Positions 25,031 through 34,434 of a DNA stretch of 64,000 nucleotides are shown here, piece after piece. The position numbers and the translations under genes are program-made. This DNA comes from JABCYV01 sp035512155. Its GTDB lineage: Bacteria > Acidobacteriota > Terriglobia > Terriglobales > Acidobacteriaceae. Numbering within the stretch: position 1 is the first letter of the stretch; each line of letters begins with the position of its first letter. A model generated the notes under the pieces. That model was not told the DNA's origin. It was given only the letters and a program-made list of their open reading frames with translations, and did no database searches. The DNA lies in NCBI GenBank assembly GCA_035512155.1, contig DATKEN010000132.1, positions 1-64,000 on the forward strand, read 5' to 3'.

Positions 25031-26629
25031 CTACTGAGTTAAGGAGTGGGAATTGGTACGTTCGGCGACCACTTTGCGGGCGTTATCCGCCAAGGCCTTG
25101 GCTTGGGGAAGAAGTTCCAGCGCTTTAACCACTTCCGGGTCGGTTTCCGCGCGAACTTTCAGACCTTCCTCCTGGCCAAACGCGTCCACGAAGATTTCGC
25201 TCTTGATGCTGGAGCGGATCCAATCGTTATTCTCCAACAGGTCCGCTTCGCTGTAAGGAATCTTCTCCTCGTCCAGGAATTTACGGAAGTCCTGCATCAC
25301 CACATCGTCCACCTCAAAGCTCTTCGTAGCATGGTGACTGACGATGTAGCGCTTGGCAAAATTGAACAGCGCATAATGCTGAAGAACCGTGTCCTGGAAG
25401 TGGTTGCTCTTGATGGCCGCAATCTTAACGTCGGGTGTGATGCCCCCACCCCCGTAGACCGTCCGGCCTCCATCAGTCAGCTTCACTTCGCGGCTCGCGT
25501 TGCTGTCCTCAGCCTCACGATTGAAATAGTAGTCATAGAGCGAGACGTTGGAATAGTCGCGCTGAATCAAGCGTCCACTCGGCGTGTAGTACTTGGCCGT
25601 GGTCAGGGCGAGTCCGGTGTTTTCCGAAAGCGGATAAACCGTTTGCACCAGACCCTTGCCGAAGGTGGTTTCTCCCGCAACCAATCCGCGGTCATGATCT
25701 TGGATTGCACCCGCCACAATTTCTGCTGCCGAGGCTGTGCCGCGATTCACCAGCACTACCAGCGGGTACTCCCGTCCGCCGTTTCCGTGGCTGGCGCTGT
25801 AGCGCTTCTCTGGAGAAGAGCGTCCATGGTGCGAAACAATCAATTGGCCCTTACGGAGAAACTTGTCAGCCACGCCCACACCTTCGTTGAGCAGGCCGCC
25901 GGGATTCTGCCGCAGATCTAGAATCAGGCCCTTCAGATCACCCATTTCGTCGAGCGCGTCCGCGACTTCGTGCTCCGTGGTCTCGTTGAACCCGGAAACG
26001 TGCATGTAGCCCACACCCGGACGGATCATGAAATGCAAATCGACGCTATAGCGCGGGATTTCGTCGCGTACTACCGCGAAGTCCAACGGTTTTTCCGCGC
26101 CTTCGCGCAAGATGGTGATGTGGACCGTCGTCCCTTTCGGGCCCTTCAGCAGGTCAGCAACGTCTCCCGTGCTCATGTTGTCGGTCGGCTTGCCATCTAC
26201 GGCAACAATGATGTCTCCGGGACGGATACCGGCGCGGTACGCGGGCGTGCCCACGAACGGTGCGATGACGATGACTTTGTTGTTGCGCGGACCGACCGTC
26301 ATGCCCACGCCGTAATATTTGCCGCGCTGATCTTCACGCAGCAGAGAGTAAGCTTTGGGATCGAAGAAATTGGAATGCGGATCGAGCACATGCAGCATGC
26401 CCGGAATGGCGCCGTTATAAATGGCCTTGTCGGCGCTGACCGGCTCGGCGTAATTCTCCTCCACTACGTTGTAGACCGTAGCGAACTGGCGCAGGCTGTC
26501 ACGCACATCGGATTCGCCACCAGGAGCCGCCCCGGGGTTGATCTTCTGTCCGAAAACCATGCCCAGGAAGCCACAGCTGACCAGGATGAAAACTACCAGG
26601 AAGAGAGTGCGACGAGAACTACGTGCCAT
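25031..26629 (-). CDS. ctpA: S41-family C-terminal processing peptidase
   Basis: The 532-residue protein has an N-terminal signal anchor (about 8-27). A helical region precedes the PDZ domain at about 100-185 (YYGVGMTVGPRNNKVIVIAPFVGTPAYRAGIRPGDIIVAVDG). The S41 catalytic core shows LILDLRQNPGGLLNEGVGVADKFL, the Ser nucleophile in NRGTASAAEIVAGAIQD and the catalytic Lys in GETTFGKGLVQTVYPL. It would degrade or process envelope proteins from their C-termini in the periplasm. Length is normal for acidobacterial CtpA. It is transcribed alone, upstream of a clear terminator. Confidence 0.93.
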   Translation of the reverse strand: MARSSRRTLFLVVFILVSCGFLGMVFGQKINPGAAPGGESDVRDSLRQFATVYNVVEENYAEPVSADKAIYNGAIPGMLHVLDPHSNFFDPKAYSLLREDQRGKYYGVGMTVGPRNNKVIVIAPFVGTPAYRAGIRPGDIIVAVDGKPTDNMSTGDVADLLKGPKGTTVHITILREGAEKPLDFAVVRDEIPRYSVDLHFMIRPGVGYMHVSGFNETTEHEVADALDEMGDLKGLILDLRQNPGGLLNEGVGVADKFLRKGQLIVSHHGRSSPEKRYSASHGNGGREYPLVVLVNRGTASAAEIVAGAIQDHDRGLVAGETTFGKGLVQTVYPLSENTGLALTTAKYYTPSGRLIQRDYSNVSLYDYYFNREAEDSNASREVKLTDGGRTVYGGGGITPDVKIAAIKSNHFQDTVLQHYALFNFAKRYIVSHHATKSFEVDDVVMQDFRKFLDEEKIPYSEADLLENNDWIRSSIKSEIFVDAFGQEEGLKVRAETDPEVVKALELLPQAKALADNARKVVAERTNSHSLTQ

Positions 26630-26896
26630 CTTTTAATTTTCCTTCGGCTGGGACGTGGAAATGCCCCGAACGCCGCGTCTGAGCGCAGTATAGCATGGCG
26701 GTAACGGCCGAAAAGGGCGGTTTCCGCGACCCAAAGTAATCCCCTAGGTTATCGGCCGAACCATCCCTGACCCTAAAATTAAGATGCGCCGGATGGCGGG
26801 TAGGGTGCGAAGAAACCTCGAAACATTCATCAGTCTTGAAAAGAGTCTTCAGCCCTCTGCATTGCTGCGAACTTCTCCACGCAGTATCATGAACTC

Positions 26897-27199
26897 ATGA
26901 ACTTGGGCTTCTCAGAGATGGTCTTCATCTTCCTTCTGGCCTTGATCATCTTCGGGCCCAAGAAGTTGCCGGAAATTGGACGACAGATCGGACGGGCCCT
27001 CAATGAGTTCAAGCGCGCTTCGAATGAATTCAGGTCCCAGATCGAAGCCGAGATTTCGCAGTTGGAAGTCGATACACCGCGCCAAACCATCCTGCCCCCG
27101 GCGACTCCGCCCATAGGGGCCATCGCGGTCGGAAGCCGTCGAGCCGAGTCCGAGAATGGGTCCGAACTAACCGCTGCCCCTAAGGCGCCCGATGCCTGA
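26897..27199 (+). CDS. tatB: Twin-arginine translocase subunit TatA/TatB
   Basis: The 100-residue protein has a short N-terminal membrane helix (FSEMVFIFLLALIIFGPKKLPEIG), the hinge FGPKKLPEIGRQIGRALNEFK and an amphipathic helix, followed by a disordered Pro/Ala tail. The Glu early in the helix favours TatB, but in acidobacteria one protein may serve both roles. The stop overlaps the start of tatC by eight bases. It builds the Tat export complex in the inner membrane. A probable Tat client is encoded at 60438-61577. Confidence 0.92.
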   Translation: MNLGFSEMVFIFLLALIIFGPKKLPEIGRQIGRALNEFKRASNEFRSQIEAEISQLEVDTPRQTILPPATPPIGAIAVGSRRAESENGSELTAAPKAPDA

Positions 27200-27995
27200 A
27201 ATCGCGACGGAAGCGCCACCCACTGGGCAACCCGGAGAATCCATGCCCGCTATGAGCTTCCTCGACCACCTCGAGGAACTGCGCAAGCGGCTGATCTATT
27301 CCATCATTGCCGTCACGGTCGGATTCTTCGCCTGCTGGAAATACGCCGACTTCATCTTTGGGTTCATGCAACGGCCGATTATCGACGCCCTACGCAGCAA
27401 CGGCATGCCGGAGAAACTGGTCTATCTGAACCCCACCGAACCTTTCAACCTTTACTTGAAGGTTGCATTCCTGGCCGGCATATTCCTGACTTCGCCGTTC
27501 GTGCTTTACCAGGTATGGCTTTTCATTTCCCCGGGCCTATACCGCCATGAAAAGCGCTACGTATTTCCCTTCATGTTTTCCACCGTTTTCCTCTTTCTGG
27601 CGGGAGGATGGTTTGGCTACAGACTGGTTTACCCCGCGGCTCTGAATTTCCTTATCGAGTACGGCAAGCAATTCCAACCCATGATCACGATTCACGAATA
27701 CACCGACCTGTTCCTGACTATCATCATCGGGATGGGGGTAATTTTCGAACTGCCGATTCTGGTTTTCTTTCTCTCCCTGATGGGCATCGTGACTGCCGGT
27801 TGGATGTGGCGCAATCTGCGCTACTCAATTCTGGTGATCTTCATCATCGCCGCAATTATTACGCCTACAACGGACATTATGAACATGTGCATCTTTGCCG
27901 CTCCCATGGTTGCTCTCTATGTCGCCAGCATCGGGATCGCCTGGCTGGTGCATCCCAAGCAGCGGCGAGCGCGGCAAGTGCGGAAAGCGCAATGA
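27192..27995 (+). CDS. tatC: Twin-arginine translocase subunit TatC
   Basis: The 267-residue protein has six predicted membrane helices. The signature SFLDHLEELRKRLIYS is at the cytoplasmic N-terminus, NPTEPFNLYLKVAFLAGIFLTSPFVLYQVWLFISPGLYRHEKRY in the first loop, and ITPTTDIMNM later. These include the conserved Glu and Pro residues that recognise the twin-arginine signal. Translation is coupled to tatB upstream by an 8-base overlap and to the glutaminyl-cyclase-like gene downstream by an ATGA overlap. Confidence 0.95.
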   Translation: MPEIATEAPPTGQPGESMPAMSFLDHLEELRKRLIYSIIAVTVGFFACWKYADFIFGFMQRPIIDALRSNGMPEKLVYLNPTEPFNLYLKVAFLAGIFLTSPFVLYQVWLFISPGLYRHEKRYVFPFMFSTVFLFLAGGWFGYRLVYPAALNFLIEYGKQFQPMITIHEYTDLFLTIIIGMGVIFELPILVFFLSLMGIVTAGWMWRNLRYSILVIFIIAAIITPTTDIMNMCIFAAPMVALYVASIGIAWLVHPKQRRARQVRKAQ

Positions 27996-28999
27996 CGGAG
28001 CGCCAGCAGACTGGAGCCCTGGTTGGGATTTTTCTCCGGCCGCGCGCCTTACTGGCGGCATATCTCCTGTTTTCGCTGGCTCCGTCAGGATGCACTCAGC
28101 CGAAGCCCGCTGAGGCGCCGAAACCAGCGGCGGCAACTGTTGCTCCCGTGGCCTTAGCTGCCGACCCCGCTCCCCCTCCTTCGGTCGATTCCGCTCGCGC
28201 AATGCAGTATCTGAAGGAAGTAGTGGCCTTCGGCCCGCGTCCCATCGGCAGTGCGAATCACAAGAAGCTCGAGGACTACATCTATTCTCATCTGAAGGGA
28301 GACCTGGTAGAAGACGACTTCTTCGCCGCTGACACTCCGGAAGGGAAATTTCCGGTGCGGAACATCTTGGCCAAGTTTCCAGGCACGCGCGACGGCATTA
28401 TCGTGATCGCTGGTCACTACGATACCAATTACCCACTTCGCAATACGGGATACGTGGGAGCCAACGATAGCGGTTCTTCGACTGCTCTTCTGCTCGAATT
28501 GGCCAACCAGTTCCACGGCAGAAAGCGCGACGGTTATAGCGTGTGGCTACTGTGGACGGATGGCGAAGAGTTTGTCGGCAAGCAGTGGACAGCCACGGAC
28601 AGCCTATACGGAACACGCCATCTGGCGGAGATATGGCAAAAAGACGGCACGCTGAAGAAGGTCAAAGCGTTCCTATTGGTGGACATGATCGGGGATGCTG
28701 ATCTGAATGTTGACCGCGTCGGAAATGCGACGCCCTGGCTGGAGGATCTGGTGTTGCAAGCGGCCACGCGGCTCGGTTACCAGTCGCATTTCTTTGCGCG
28801 CACCATCGAACCTAGCGATGACTACACTCCGTTCATGCGGTTCGGAGTGCCGTGCGCCGATTTAATTGATTTCGACTACGGCTATGAAAACGTATTTTGG
28901 CATACGCCAGAAGACACGATTGACAAGCTCAGCCCCAAGAGCTTGGAGATAGTGGGCAGCGTCGTTCTCGAAACCGTCCGCCTGCTGGATCAGAAATAA
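27992..28999 (+). CDS. M28-fold lipoprotein resembling glutaminyl-peptide cyclotransferase
   Basis: The 335-residue protein starts at ATG 27992, overlapping the tatC stop. A lipobox, LAPSGC at about 27-32, follows a hydrophobic signal, so it is predicted to be lipid-anchored. The catalytic core at about 70-330 has IAGHYDTNY, GANDSGSSTALLLELANQF, DGEEFVGKQWTATDSLYGTRHLAEIW, DMIGDADLNVD and FWHTPEDTIDKLS. The DSLYGTRHLA and WHT segments are those of animal-type glutaminyl cyclases and not of ordinary M28 aminopeptidases. It may convert N-terminal Gln of exported proteins to pyroglutamate, or be a peptidase. A Pro/Ala-rich linker precedes the core. Confidence 0.87.
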   Translation: MTERQQTGALVGIFLRPRALLAAYLLFSLAPSGCTQPKPAEAPKPAAATVAPVALAADPAPPPSVDSARAMQYLKEVVAFGPRPIGSANHKKLEDYIYSHLKGDLVEDDFFAADTPEGKFPVRNILAKFPGTRDGIIVIAGHYDTNYPLRNTGYVGANDSGSSTALLLELANQFHGRKRDGYSVWLLWTDGEEFVGKQWTATDSLYGTRHLAEIWQKDGTLKKVKAFLLVDMIGDADLNVDRVGNATPWLEDLVLQAATRLGYQSHFFARTIEPSDDYTPFMRFGVPCADLIDFDYGYENVFWHTPEDTIDKLSPKSLEIVGSVVLETVRLLDQK

Positions 29000-29091
29000 G
29001 TACCGCCGTCCCCGGTTTGTTGGAGTGTGAGGTCCGACGTCTGAACGCCGTCCTTTGCTCTTTTAATCGGTTTCATTTCTAATTCTTCCGA

Positions 29092-30006
29092 TTGAACCAA
29101 CTCTTCTTTTGGATCGTCTTCAATCTCTTCGTCCTTGCGGTGCTGGCGCTTGACCTGTGGGTTTTGCACCGTCCCAGCCCCATCATGAAGTTTCGTGAGG
29201 CGCTGGGCTGGAGTGTGACGTGGATTGCCCTGGCGGCTGGATTTGCCGTCCTGGTGTATTACTGGCACGGCCGCGTTGCCAGCCTTGAGTTCATCACTAG
29301 CTACGTGATCGAACTTTCCTTGAGCGTAGACAATCTGTTTGTATTTCTGCTGATTTTCCGCTACTTCCGCGTACCTCCCGGCTACCAGCACGAAGTTTTG
29401 TTTTGGGGCATTTTGGGCGCCTTAGTCATGCGTGGATTGTTTATTTTGGCCGGAGTCAGCCTTATTCGGCAGTTTCACTGGGTTAGCTACGCTTTTGGCG
29501 CCTTCCTGGTTTACGGTGGAGCCAGACTTCTGCGCCAGGAAGGCATGGAGGTTCATCCCGAGAAGAATCCCGTCTTGCGTGTCTTCCGTCGCTGGATGCC
29601 GGTCACGGAGGATTATGAAGGAAGCCGCTTTTTCGTGCGACGTGAAGCACTATACGCGACTCCGCTCTTTATCATTCTGTTGGTGGTCGAGACCACCGAC
29701 CTGCTGTTTGCGGTCGATTCCATTCCAGCCGTGCTGGCGATTACACTCAACGCCTTCATCGTTTACACATCGAACGTTTTTGCTATTTTGGGACTGCGAT
29801 CGATGTACTTCGCCTTAGCCGGCGTCATGGAAATGTTCGAGTACTTGCACTACGGACTCTCGCTGATCCTGATTTTCGTCGGCGGCAAGATGTTGGTCGC
29901 GCACTATTACCGGGTTCCAACCGGCATCACTTTGGCAGTTGTCGCGGGCGTCTTGCTTGTTTCGGGCCTGGCGTCAGTGGTGTATCCGAAAAAGAAAGCT
30001 GACTGA
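29092..30006 (+). CDS. TerC/Alx-family integral membrane protein
   Basis: The 304-residue protein starts at TTG 29092. It has about nine membrane helices. TerC signatures are ELSLSVDNLFVFLLIF with the metal-coordinating Asp, LFWGILGALVMRGLFI, LLVVETTDLLFAVDSIPAVLAI with a second acidic motif, and TSNVFAILGLRSMYFAL. Characterised relatives export manganese or function in metal loading of secreted proteins. No yybP-ykoY-type leader was recognised upstream. It lies 92 bases after the glutaminyl-cyclase-like gene and could share its transcript. Confidence 0.92.
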   Translation: MNQLFFWIVFNLFVLAVLALDLWVLHRPSPIMKFREALGWSVTWIALAAGFAVLVYYWHGRVASLEFITSYVIELSLSVDNLFVFLLIFRYFRVPPGYQHEVLFWGILGALVMRGLFILAGVSLIRQFHWVSYAFGAFLVYGGARLLRQEGMEVHPEKNPVLRVFRRWMPVTEDYEGSRFFVRREALYATPLFIILLVVETTDLLFAVDSIPAVLAITLNAFIVYTSNVFAILGLRSMYFALAGVMEMFEYLHYGLSLILIFVGGKMLVAHYYRVPTGITLAVVAGVLLVSGLASVVYPKKKAD

Positions 30007-30147
30007 ACCCGGCTATACGTAAACCGTCGGAACTCTCCGGGGATTCTCCGAAGCGAAGAAAGTTGGCGAAAGCCTGCGCGGCGCAAATCCGCACAGCGAG
30101 AGTGACTGGCAATGAAACTGACAGGCTCCCAGTTGCCGCAGGCCGGT

Positions 30148-30261
30148 TCAGTTTACGAGCCCCACGTAACTCACGACAACGACGCCAACGATAAACAGGA
30201 ACAGGCCCGCCAGGGAGTAGATGGCGAACTTACGAAAACCACGAACCGTTATCTGCTTCAT
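30148..30261 (-). CDS. Single-helix membrane microprotein (37 aa)
   Basis: The frame from ATG 30261 to a stop at 30148 encodes 37 residues. It begins MKQITVRGFRKFAIYSLAGL, continues with a hydrophobic stretch (FLFIVGVVVVSYVG) and ends LVN. A TAGGAAT ribosome site lies about nine bases upstream. A basic N-terminus (K, R, R, K) followed by one clean membrane helix is typical of regulatory or complex-stabilising microproteins with the N-terminus inside. It sits alone in the 616-base gap between terC and the TonB-receptor-like gene. No homologue is known to me. Confidence 0.55.
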   Translation of the reverse strand: MKQITVRGFRKFAIYSLAGLFLFIVGVVVVSYVGLVN

Positions 30262-30622
30262 GTCGATTATTCCTAAGCGACCAAGCAAATAGATCAGCAG
30301 CATAACATTGCCTCCGTGGCCACATGGTCGCTGACCGGCGACAAAACCTGCAACGGTACGGAAGGAGCAGTTACCCCTAGTTCAAAGTGGACAACCGGCG
30401 GCAGAGGTGGCGCAAAACGGCAGGGACGCCGCCTGCTTCGCGACCGAACCATCGCGTGAACGGTCACAAACGGCCGGGTCAGCCTATCAGCGCTGAATGA
30501 CCTTGTAATTTCTGGATTGCCGGGCATGTGCCAATGAAATGCCCGGTTCGCTGGCTTATCACAGCGGATTCAGGAATCCTTAAGGTCAATTTGTGTAGCA
30601 TTGCGCTCGATCCGGAACTCAC
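30262..30622. other. Intergenic region with no supported gene
   Basis: The interval between the microprotein and the TonB-receptor-like gene contains no frame with a plausible start and family match. It should hold promoters for the divergent genes, but no convincing -35/-10 pair is visible. Confidence 0.5.
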
Positions 30623-33205
30623 GTGAAATTGCTATTCATATTACTGCTGCTTGCTTCGGCTGGGATTCTCGAGACACGGCCTTCCTCTGCGCAGGTTTCG
30701 GCCCGCGGTGTTCGAGTGATCAGCGGTGTCGCGCTCGATCCTTCGGGTGCTGCTATTCCGAGAGCGAAAGTAATTTTGATCAGAGCAGATGGAACTCTGG
30801 TCGATCAGTCCTTGACCGACAACACGGGAGGGTTTCGCTTTAACCATGTCGCCGTGGGCGAGTATACCGTCGACATTCAAGCGGCGGGGTTTCGGGAGAC
30901 AAAAGTTAGTGCTGTTGTGGGAGCGAAACAACCCCCGAGTCTACGCATTGTGATGCCCATTGAAGTTGAGAACCAGACGGTAAATGTGGAAGCAGGAGGA
31001 GCGCCGCTGGTCAGCACCGACATTGGAGGGAATCAGAATGCGAACACGATCGACCGCAATGCTCTTGATCGTGTGCCAGTATTTGATCAGGATTACATCA
31101 CGACGATGTCGCGATTTCTCGACGACAACGCCACCGGTACGAACGGGGTCAGCTTGGTAGTGAACGGCATTGAGGCGAACGGACCGGGGGTTACGGCGTC
31201 CGCGGTGCAAGAGGTGAAAATCAACCAGAACCCCTATTCGGCGCGGTTTGCGCGGCCGGGCCGTGCGAGGTTGGAGATCATTACCAAGGGCGGCACGCCC
31301 AGTTTCCATGGCTCACTGAATTTCATGTTCCGCGATTCGGTATTCGACGCTAGCAACGCCTTCGCTGTGAGCAAGCCTCCGGAGCAGCGGCGATACTTCG
31401 AAGGTTCCCTCACAGGTCCGCTTGGGCATAGCAAGCGCACGACTTTCTTGCTTTCGCTCGACGAAGACCAGCAGGACCAACAGGCCTTCGTAGTCGCGGA
31501 AGTGCAGCCCAATGTTCAGCTCACTGAGAATGTCGCCAACCCTACGCGGCACTTCTTTGGCTCGGGGCGCGTGTTTCACGACCTGGCTAATGGCGATCAA
31601 TTCTGGATGGGCTATTCCTACGAAAGGCGAACCGTCGAGAACCAGGGAGTAGGCGGAACCGTATTGCCCAGCGCCGCCACCGACACAAAGTTTCAGGAGC
31701 ATGAGGTCAACGTGGGCTACCGGCATAGTTTCTCGCCGCACTGGGTGAACCAGTTGCAATTTCTGCTCGGCCATTACGACTCGCCGGTCAGTAGTGTGAC
31801 CGAGGCGCCGCAGATCGTGGTCTCAGGAGCCTTTACCACAGGTGGAGCGCAGGCGGACTCGCGGCGAACTGAATACCACTTTGATGGCACCGATTTCTCC
31901 ACGTACGCAAATGGGAAACATCAGCTGAGTTTTGGAGTGGACATTCCCGATATCAGCCGGCGCGGATTGGATGACTTCACGAATCAGCTCGGAACCTACA
32001 CTTACCCCAGTCTGGATACCTACGCTGCGGGACATGCGACCACTTTTTTGTTGCAGCGAGGAAACGGTCACGTGGTGTTTCTGGAGAGAGTGCTGGGCGT
32101 TTTCATAGAAGACAACATTCGCCTGAAACCAAACTTCTCCGTGTATCTCGGAATGCGCTACTACTTTCAAAATTACTTTCACGACGATGCCAACAACTTC
32201 GCACCCCGCTTCGGTTTTGCCTATGCCCCCACAAAGCGCGGCAGGACCGTGATACGCGGTGGGGCAGGGGTCTTCTATGACCGCACCGGACCGTCACCGA
32301 TTGGTGACTTGCTCCACTTCAACGGCGTCAATCTGCTCCGTTTCATCGTGAATAATCCCGTGATTCAAAATCCGGGCAATCCAACACCACCTCCGATCAA
32401 TGTGCCGACGAGTGCTGTGGTCCTGGATGCCAAAGCGGGGATTCCATACTCGGTGCAATACAGCGTCGGGGTGGAGCGCCAAGTGACGGAGAAGAGCACC
32501 GTCAGCGCAACCTTCGTGGGATCACGAAGCATCGATGCGTTTCGCTCGATTGATGCGAATGCTCCTCCTCCGCCCAATTATTTGTCCCCGCCAAACCCAA
32601 CCCTGGGGCAGGTCCGCCAGATTCAGTCGGAGGGCTACCAGAAGAGCGCCGCGCTGGAGCTGACGTTTCGCGGAAAGCCCAGCAAGTGGTTTTCCGGGCA
32701 GGCGCAATACACGTTCGGTAAGACCTACAACAATACCAGTGGGATTACCTACTTTCCTGGAAATAGTTACGATCCCGCCGGCGACTGGGCACGTTCTGAC
32801 AACGATCGCCGGCACAAGTTCGACTTGTTGGCGTCATCCCAACCAACCCGGTATTTCACGGCGGGCGCAGCGCTCTCGGTTTATTCTGGAAAGCCAGTTA
32901 ACATCACGACCGGAGCCGACAATAATCGCGATGGTATCGTCAATGACCGCCCGGCCGATGTTTTGCGCAATACCATGCCAGGGCCGGGAATGATCGAACT
33001 AGATCTAAATCTTGCCCACGACTTTGTGCTTTCCAAGTCTCGCAAAGAAGCGCGCACGCTCACCGTAGCTCTGAATTCTTTCAACGTGCTCAATCATGTC
33101 AATGACATGACTTATATAGGTATTATTACCTCCCCATTTTTCGGACACGCGGTGGCGGCGCTGCCTCCCCGCCGCATGCAGTTGGATCTACAGTTCAAGT
33201 TCTAG
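30623..33205 (+). CDS. TonB-receptor-like outer-membrane protein with carboxypeptidase-regulatory domain
   Basis: The 860-residue protein starts at GTG 30623 with a signal peptide (about 1-25). An N-terminal CarboxypepD-regulatory/SpaA-like domain lies at about 30-110 (VISGVALDPSGAAIPRAKVILIRADGT, GGFRFNHVAVGEYTVDIQAAGFRE). A plug-like region and a long beta-barrel follow, with alternating aromatic strands (YEVNVGYRHSF-like, FAPRFGFAYAPTKRG, YTFGKTYNNTSG). The last residue is Phe (LDLQFKF), as in outer-membrane barrels. It resembles the Oar/TonB-dependent family abundant in acidobacteria but is shorter than the usual 1,000-1,200 residues. No TonB box was recognised. The substrate is unknown. 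Confidence 0.87.
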   Translation: MKLLFILLLLASAGILETRPSSAQVSARGVRVISGVALDPSGAAIPRAKVILIRADGTLVDQSLTDNTGGFRFNHVAVGEYTVDIQAAGFRETKVSAVVGAKQPPSLRIVMPIEVENQTVNVEAGGAPLVSTDIGGNQNANTIDRNALDRVPVFDQDYITTMSRFLDDNATGTNGVSLVVNGIEANGPGVTASAVQEVKINQNPYSARFARPGRARLEIITKGGTPSFHGSLNFMFRDSVFDASNAFAVSKPPEQRRYFEGSLTGPLGHSKRTTFLLSLDEDQQDQQAFVVAEVQPNVQLTENVANPTRHFFGSGRVFHDLANGDQFWMGYSYERRTVENQGVGGTVLPSAATDTKFQEHEVNVGYRHSFSPHWVNQLQFLLGHYDSPVSSVTEAPQIVVSGAFTTGGAQADSRRTEYHFDGTDFSTYANGKHQLSFGVDIPDISRRGLDDFTNQLGTYTYPSLDTYAAGHATTFLLQRGNGHVVFLERVLGVFIEDNIRLKPNFSVYLGMRYYFQNYFHDDANNFAPRFGFAYAPTKRGRTVIRGGAGVFYDRTGPSPIGDLLHFNGVNLLRFIVNNPVIQNPGNPTPPPINVPTSAVVLDAKAGIPYSVQYSVGVERQVTEKSTVSATFVGSRSIDAFRSIDANAPPPPNYLSPPNPTLGQVRQIQSEGYQKSAALELTFRGKPSKWFSGQAQYTFGKTYNNTSGITYFPGNSYDPAGDWARSDNDRRHKFDLLASSQPTRYFTAGAALSVYSGKPVNITTGADNNRDGIVNDRPADVLRNTMPGPGMIELDLNLAHDFVLSKSRKEARTLTVALNSFNVLNHVNDMTYIGIITSPFFGHAVAALPPRRMQLDLQFKF

Positions 33206-33300
33206 AGCGTTTCATACTTCCTTAAACCTAAATATCCTTGGCAGACGCTACGACGATGCTGCTGCGGACTACGTTATGATGAGAACCCTATGAAACTGCA

Positions 33301-34401
33301 ATGATTCGAGTGAATATCGGGATTCCGAGATGTCCTTACGAAGCCGCGATTGAGAGCGGCCTCTTAGCGCGAACAGGCGCCCACCTGCGAACTCTGTTGG
33401 GCGATCGCAGACGGCTGTTTGTCGTGACCGTGCCTCCCGTGCGCCGCAGGTGGGGCCAGAAGCTGCTGGCTTCACTCTCAGCAGCGGGTTTTGCGACGAA
33501 GATTGTCGAGATGCCCGATGGTGAGCGCCACAAGAAGCTGGCGACTGTCGAAGCATTGTCGGAGAAACTCTCCCGCTTGGGTGCGGATCGCAGTGCCGTG
33601 ATTGTGGCCTTCGGCGGAGGCGTGGTAGGCGATGTGGCGGGAATGCTTGCGTCTGTGTATATGCGCGGCGTGGATTTAGTTCAGATCCCAACCACGGTGC
33701 AGGCTCAGGTGGATGCCGCGATTGGCGGGAAGACCGGCGTCAACCTGCGTGCCGTCAAAAATCTGCTGGGCACATTTCACCAGCCACGGGCAGTGTTAAT
33801 CGATCCCGCGATGCTATCCACTTTGCCGGACCGAGAATTTCGCGCGGGCATTTATGAATCACTGAAGTGCGGAGTAATCGGACTTCCTGAGTTGTTTCAG
33901 ACCTTGGAACGAATTCAGGTCAGAGACTTGCGTCGCGATCCGGCGAAATTGGAGAGGGTGATCGCGGAATCGGTGAAGATGAAGGCTAAAGTGGTTTCGG
34001 CTGACGAACGCGAGAGCGGCTTGCGCCGTGTACTGAATTTCGGCCACACCGTCGGCCACGCGCTGGAGGCCGTTACCGGATACCGACGCTTCCTTCACGG
34101 CGAGGCTGTTGCGTGGGGAATGATTGCCGCCACCAAGATTGCCGCGGCTTTGGACAAAATTGATGCCGGCTCCGCGCAACGGATCACCGAAGCTGTGTTG
34201 GGGCTCGGGCCGCTTCCGAGAGTCGAAGCTCGTGGCCGAGCAATTCTGCGGCTGCTGCAGTCAGACAAAAAGACGCGTGATGGCATCGTGCACTTTGTTT
34301 TGCCATGTGCCATCGGTAAAGTCGAAATCGTAAGCGGAGTGCCCGACCGGATCGTGCTCGAGGCTGTCGAGGAGTTGCGACAACTGTCCAGCGAAAACTA
34401 A
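33301..34401 (+). CDS. aroB: 3-dehydroquinate synthase
   Basis: The 366-residue protein carries AroB signatures: VTVPPVRRRWGQ, AFGGGVVGDVAGMLASVYMRGVDLVQIPTTVQAQVDAAIGGKTGVNLRAVKNLLGTFHQP (NAD and Zn pocket), ADERESGLRRVLNFGHTVGHALEAVTGYRRFLHGEAVAWGM with Zn-binding His, and SDKKTRDGIVHFVLPCAIGK. It converts DAHP to 3-dehydroquinate, the second step of the shikimate pathway, using NAD+ and Zn2+. The menaquinone methyltransferase follows after 33 bases, linking chorismate supply and quinone synthesis. Confidence 0.95.
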   Translation: MIRVNIGIPRCPYEAAIESGLLARTGAHLRTLLGDRRRLFVVTVPPVRRRWGQKLLASLSAAGFATKIVEMPDGERHKKLATVEALSEKLSRLGADRSAVIVAFGGGVVGDVAGMLASVYMRGVDLVQIPTTVQAQVDAAIGGKTGVNLRAVKNLLGTFHQPRAVLIDPAMLSTLPDREFRAGIYESLKCGVIGLPELFQTLERIQVRDLRRDPAKLERVIAESVKMKAKVVSADERESGLRRVLNFGHTVGHALEAVTGYRRFLHGEAVAWGMIAATKIAAALDKIDAGSAQRITEAVLGLGPLPRVEARGRAILRLLQSDKKTRDGIVHFVLPCAIGKVEIVSGVPDRIVLEAVEELRQLSSEN

Positions 34402-34434
34402 TCGTCTAGCACAGAGGCCGAAACACTTAACCAA

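Noticed and set aside
25046..25921. 291-codon plus-strand frame opposite the S41 protease gene
   Set aside because: It is a shadow of codon bias in the protease; the protease has intact PDZ and catalytic motifs.
29000..29091. yybP-ykoY manganese riboswitch upstream of terC
   Set aside because: The 92-base interval shows none of the conserved loops or the paired stems expected for that riboswitch.
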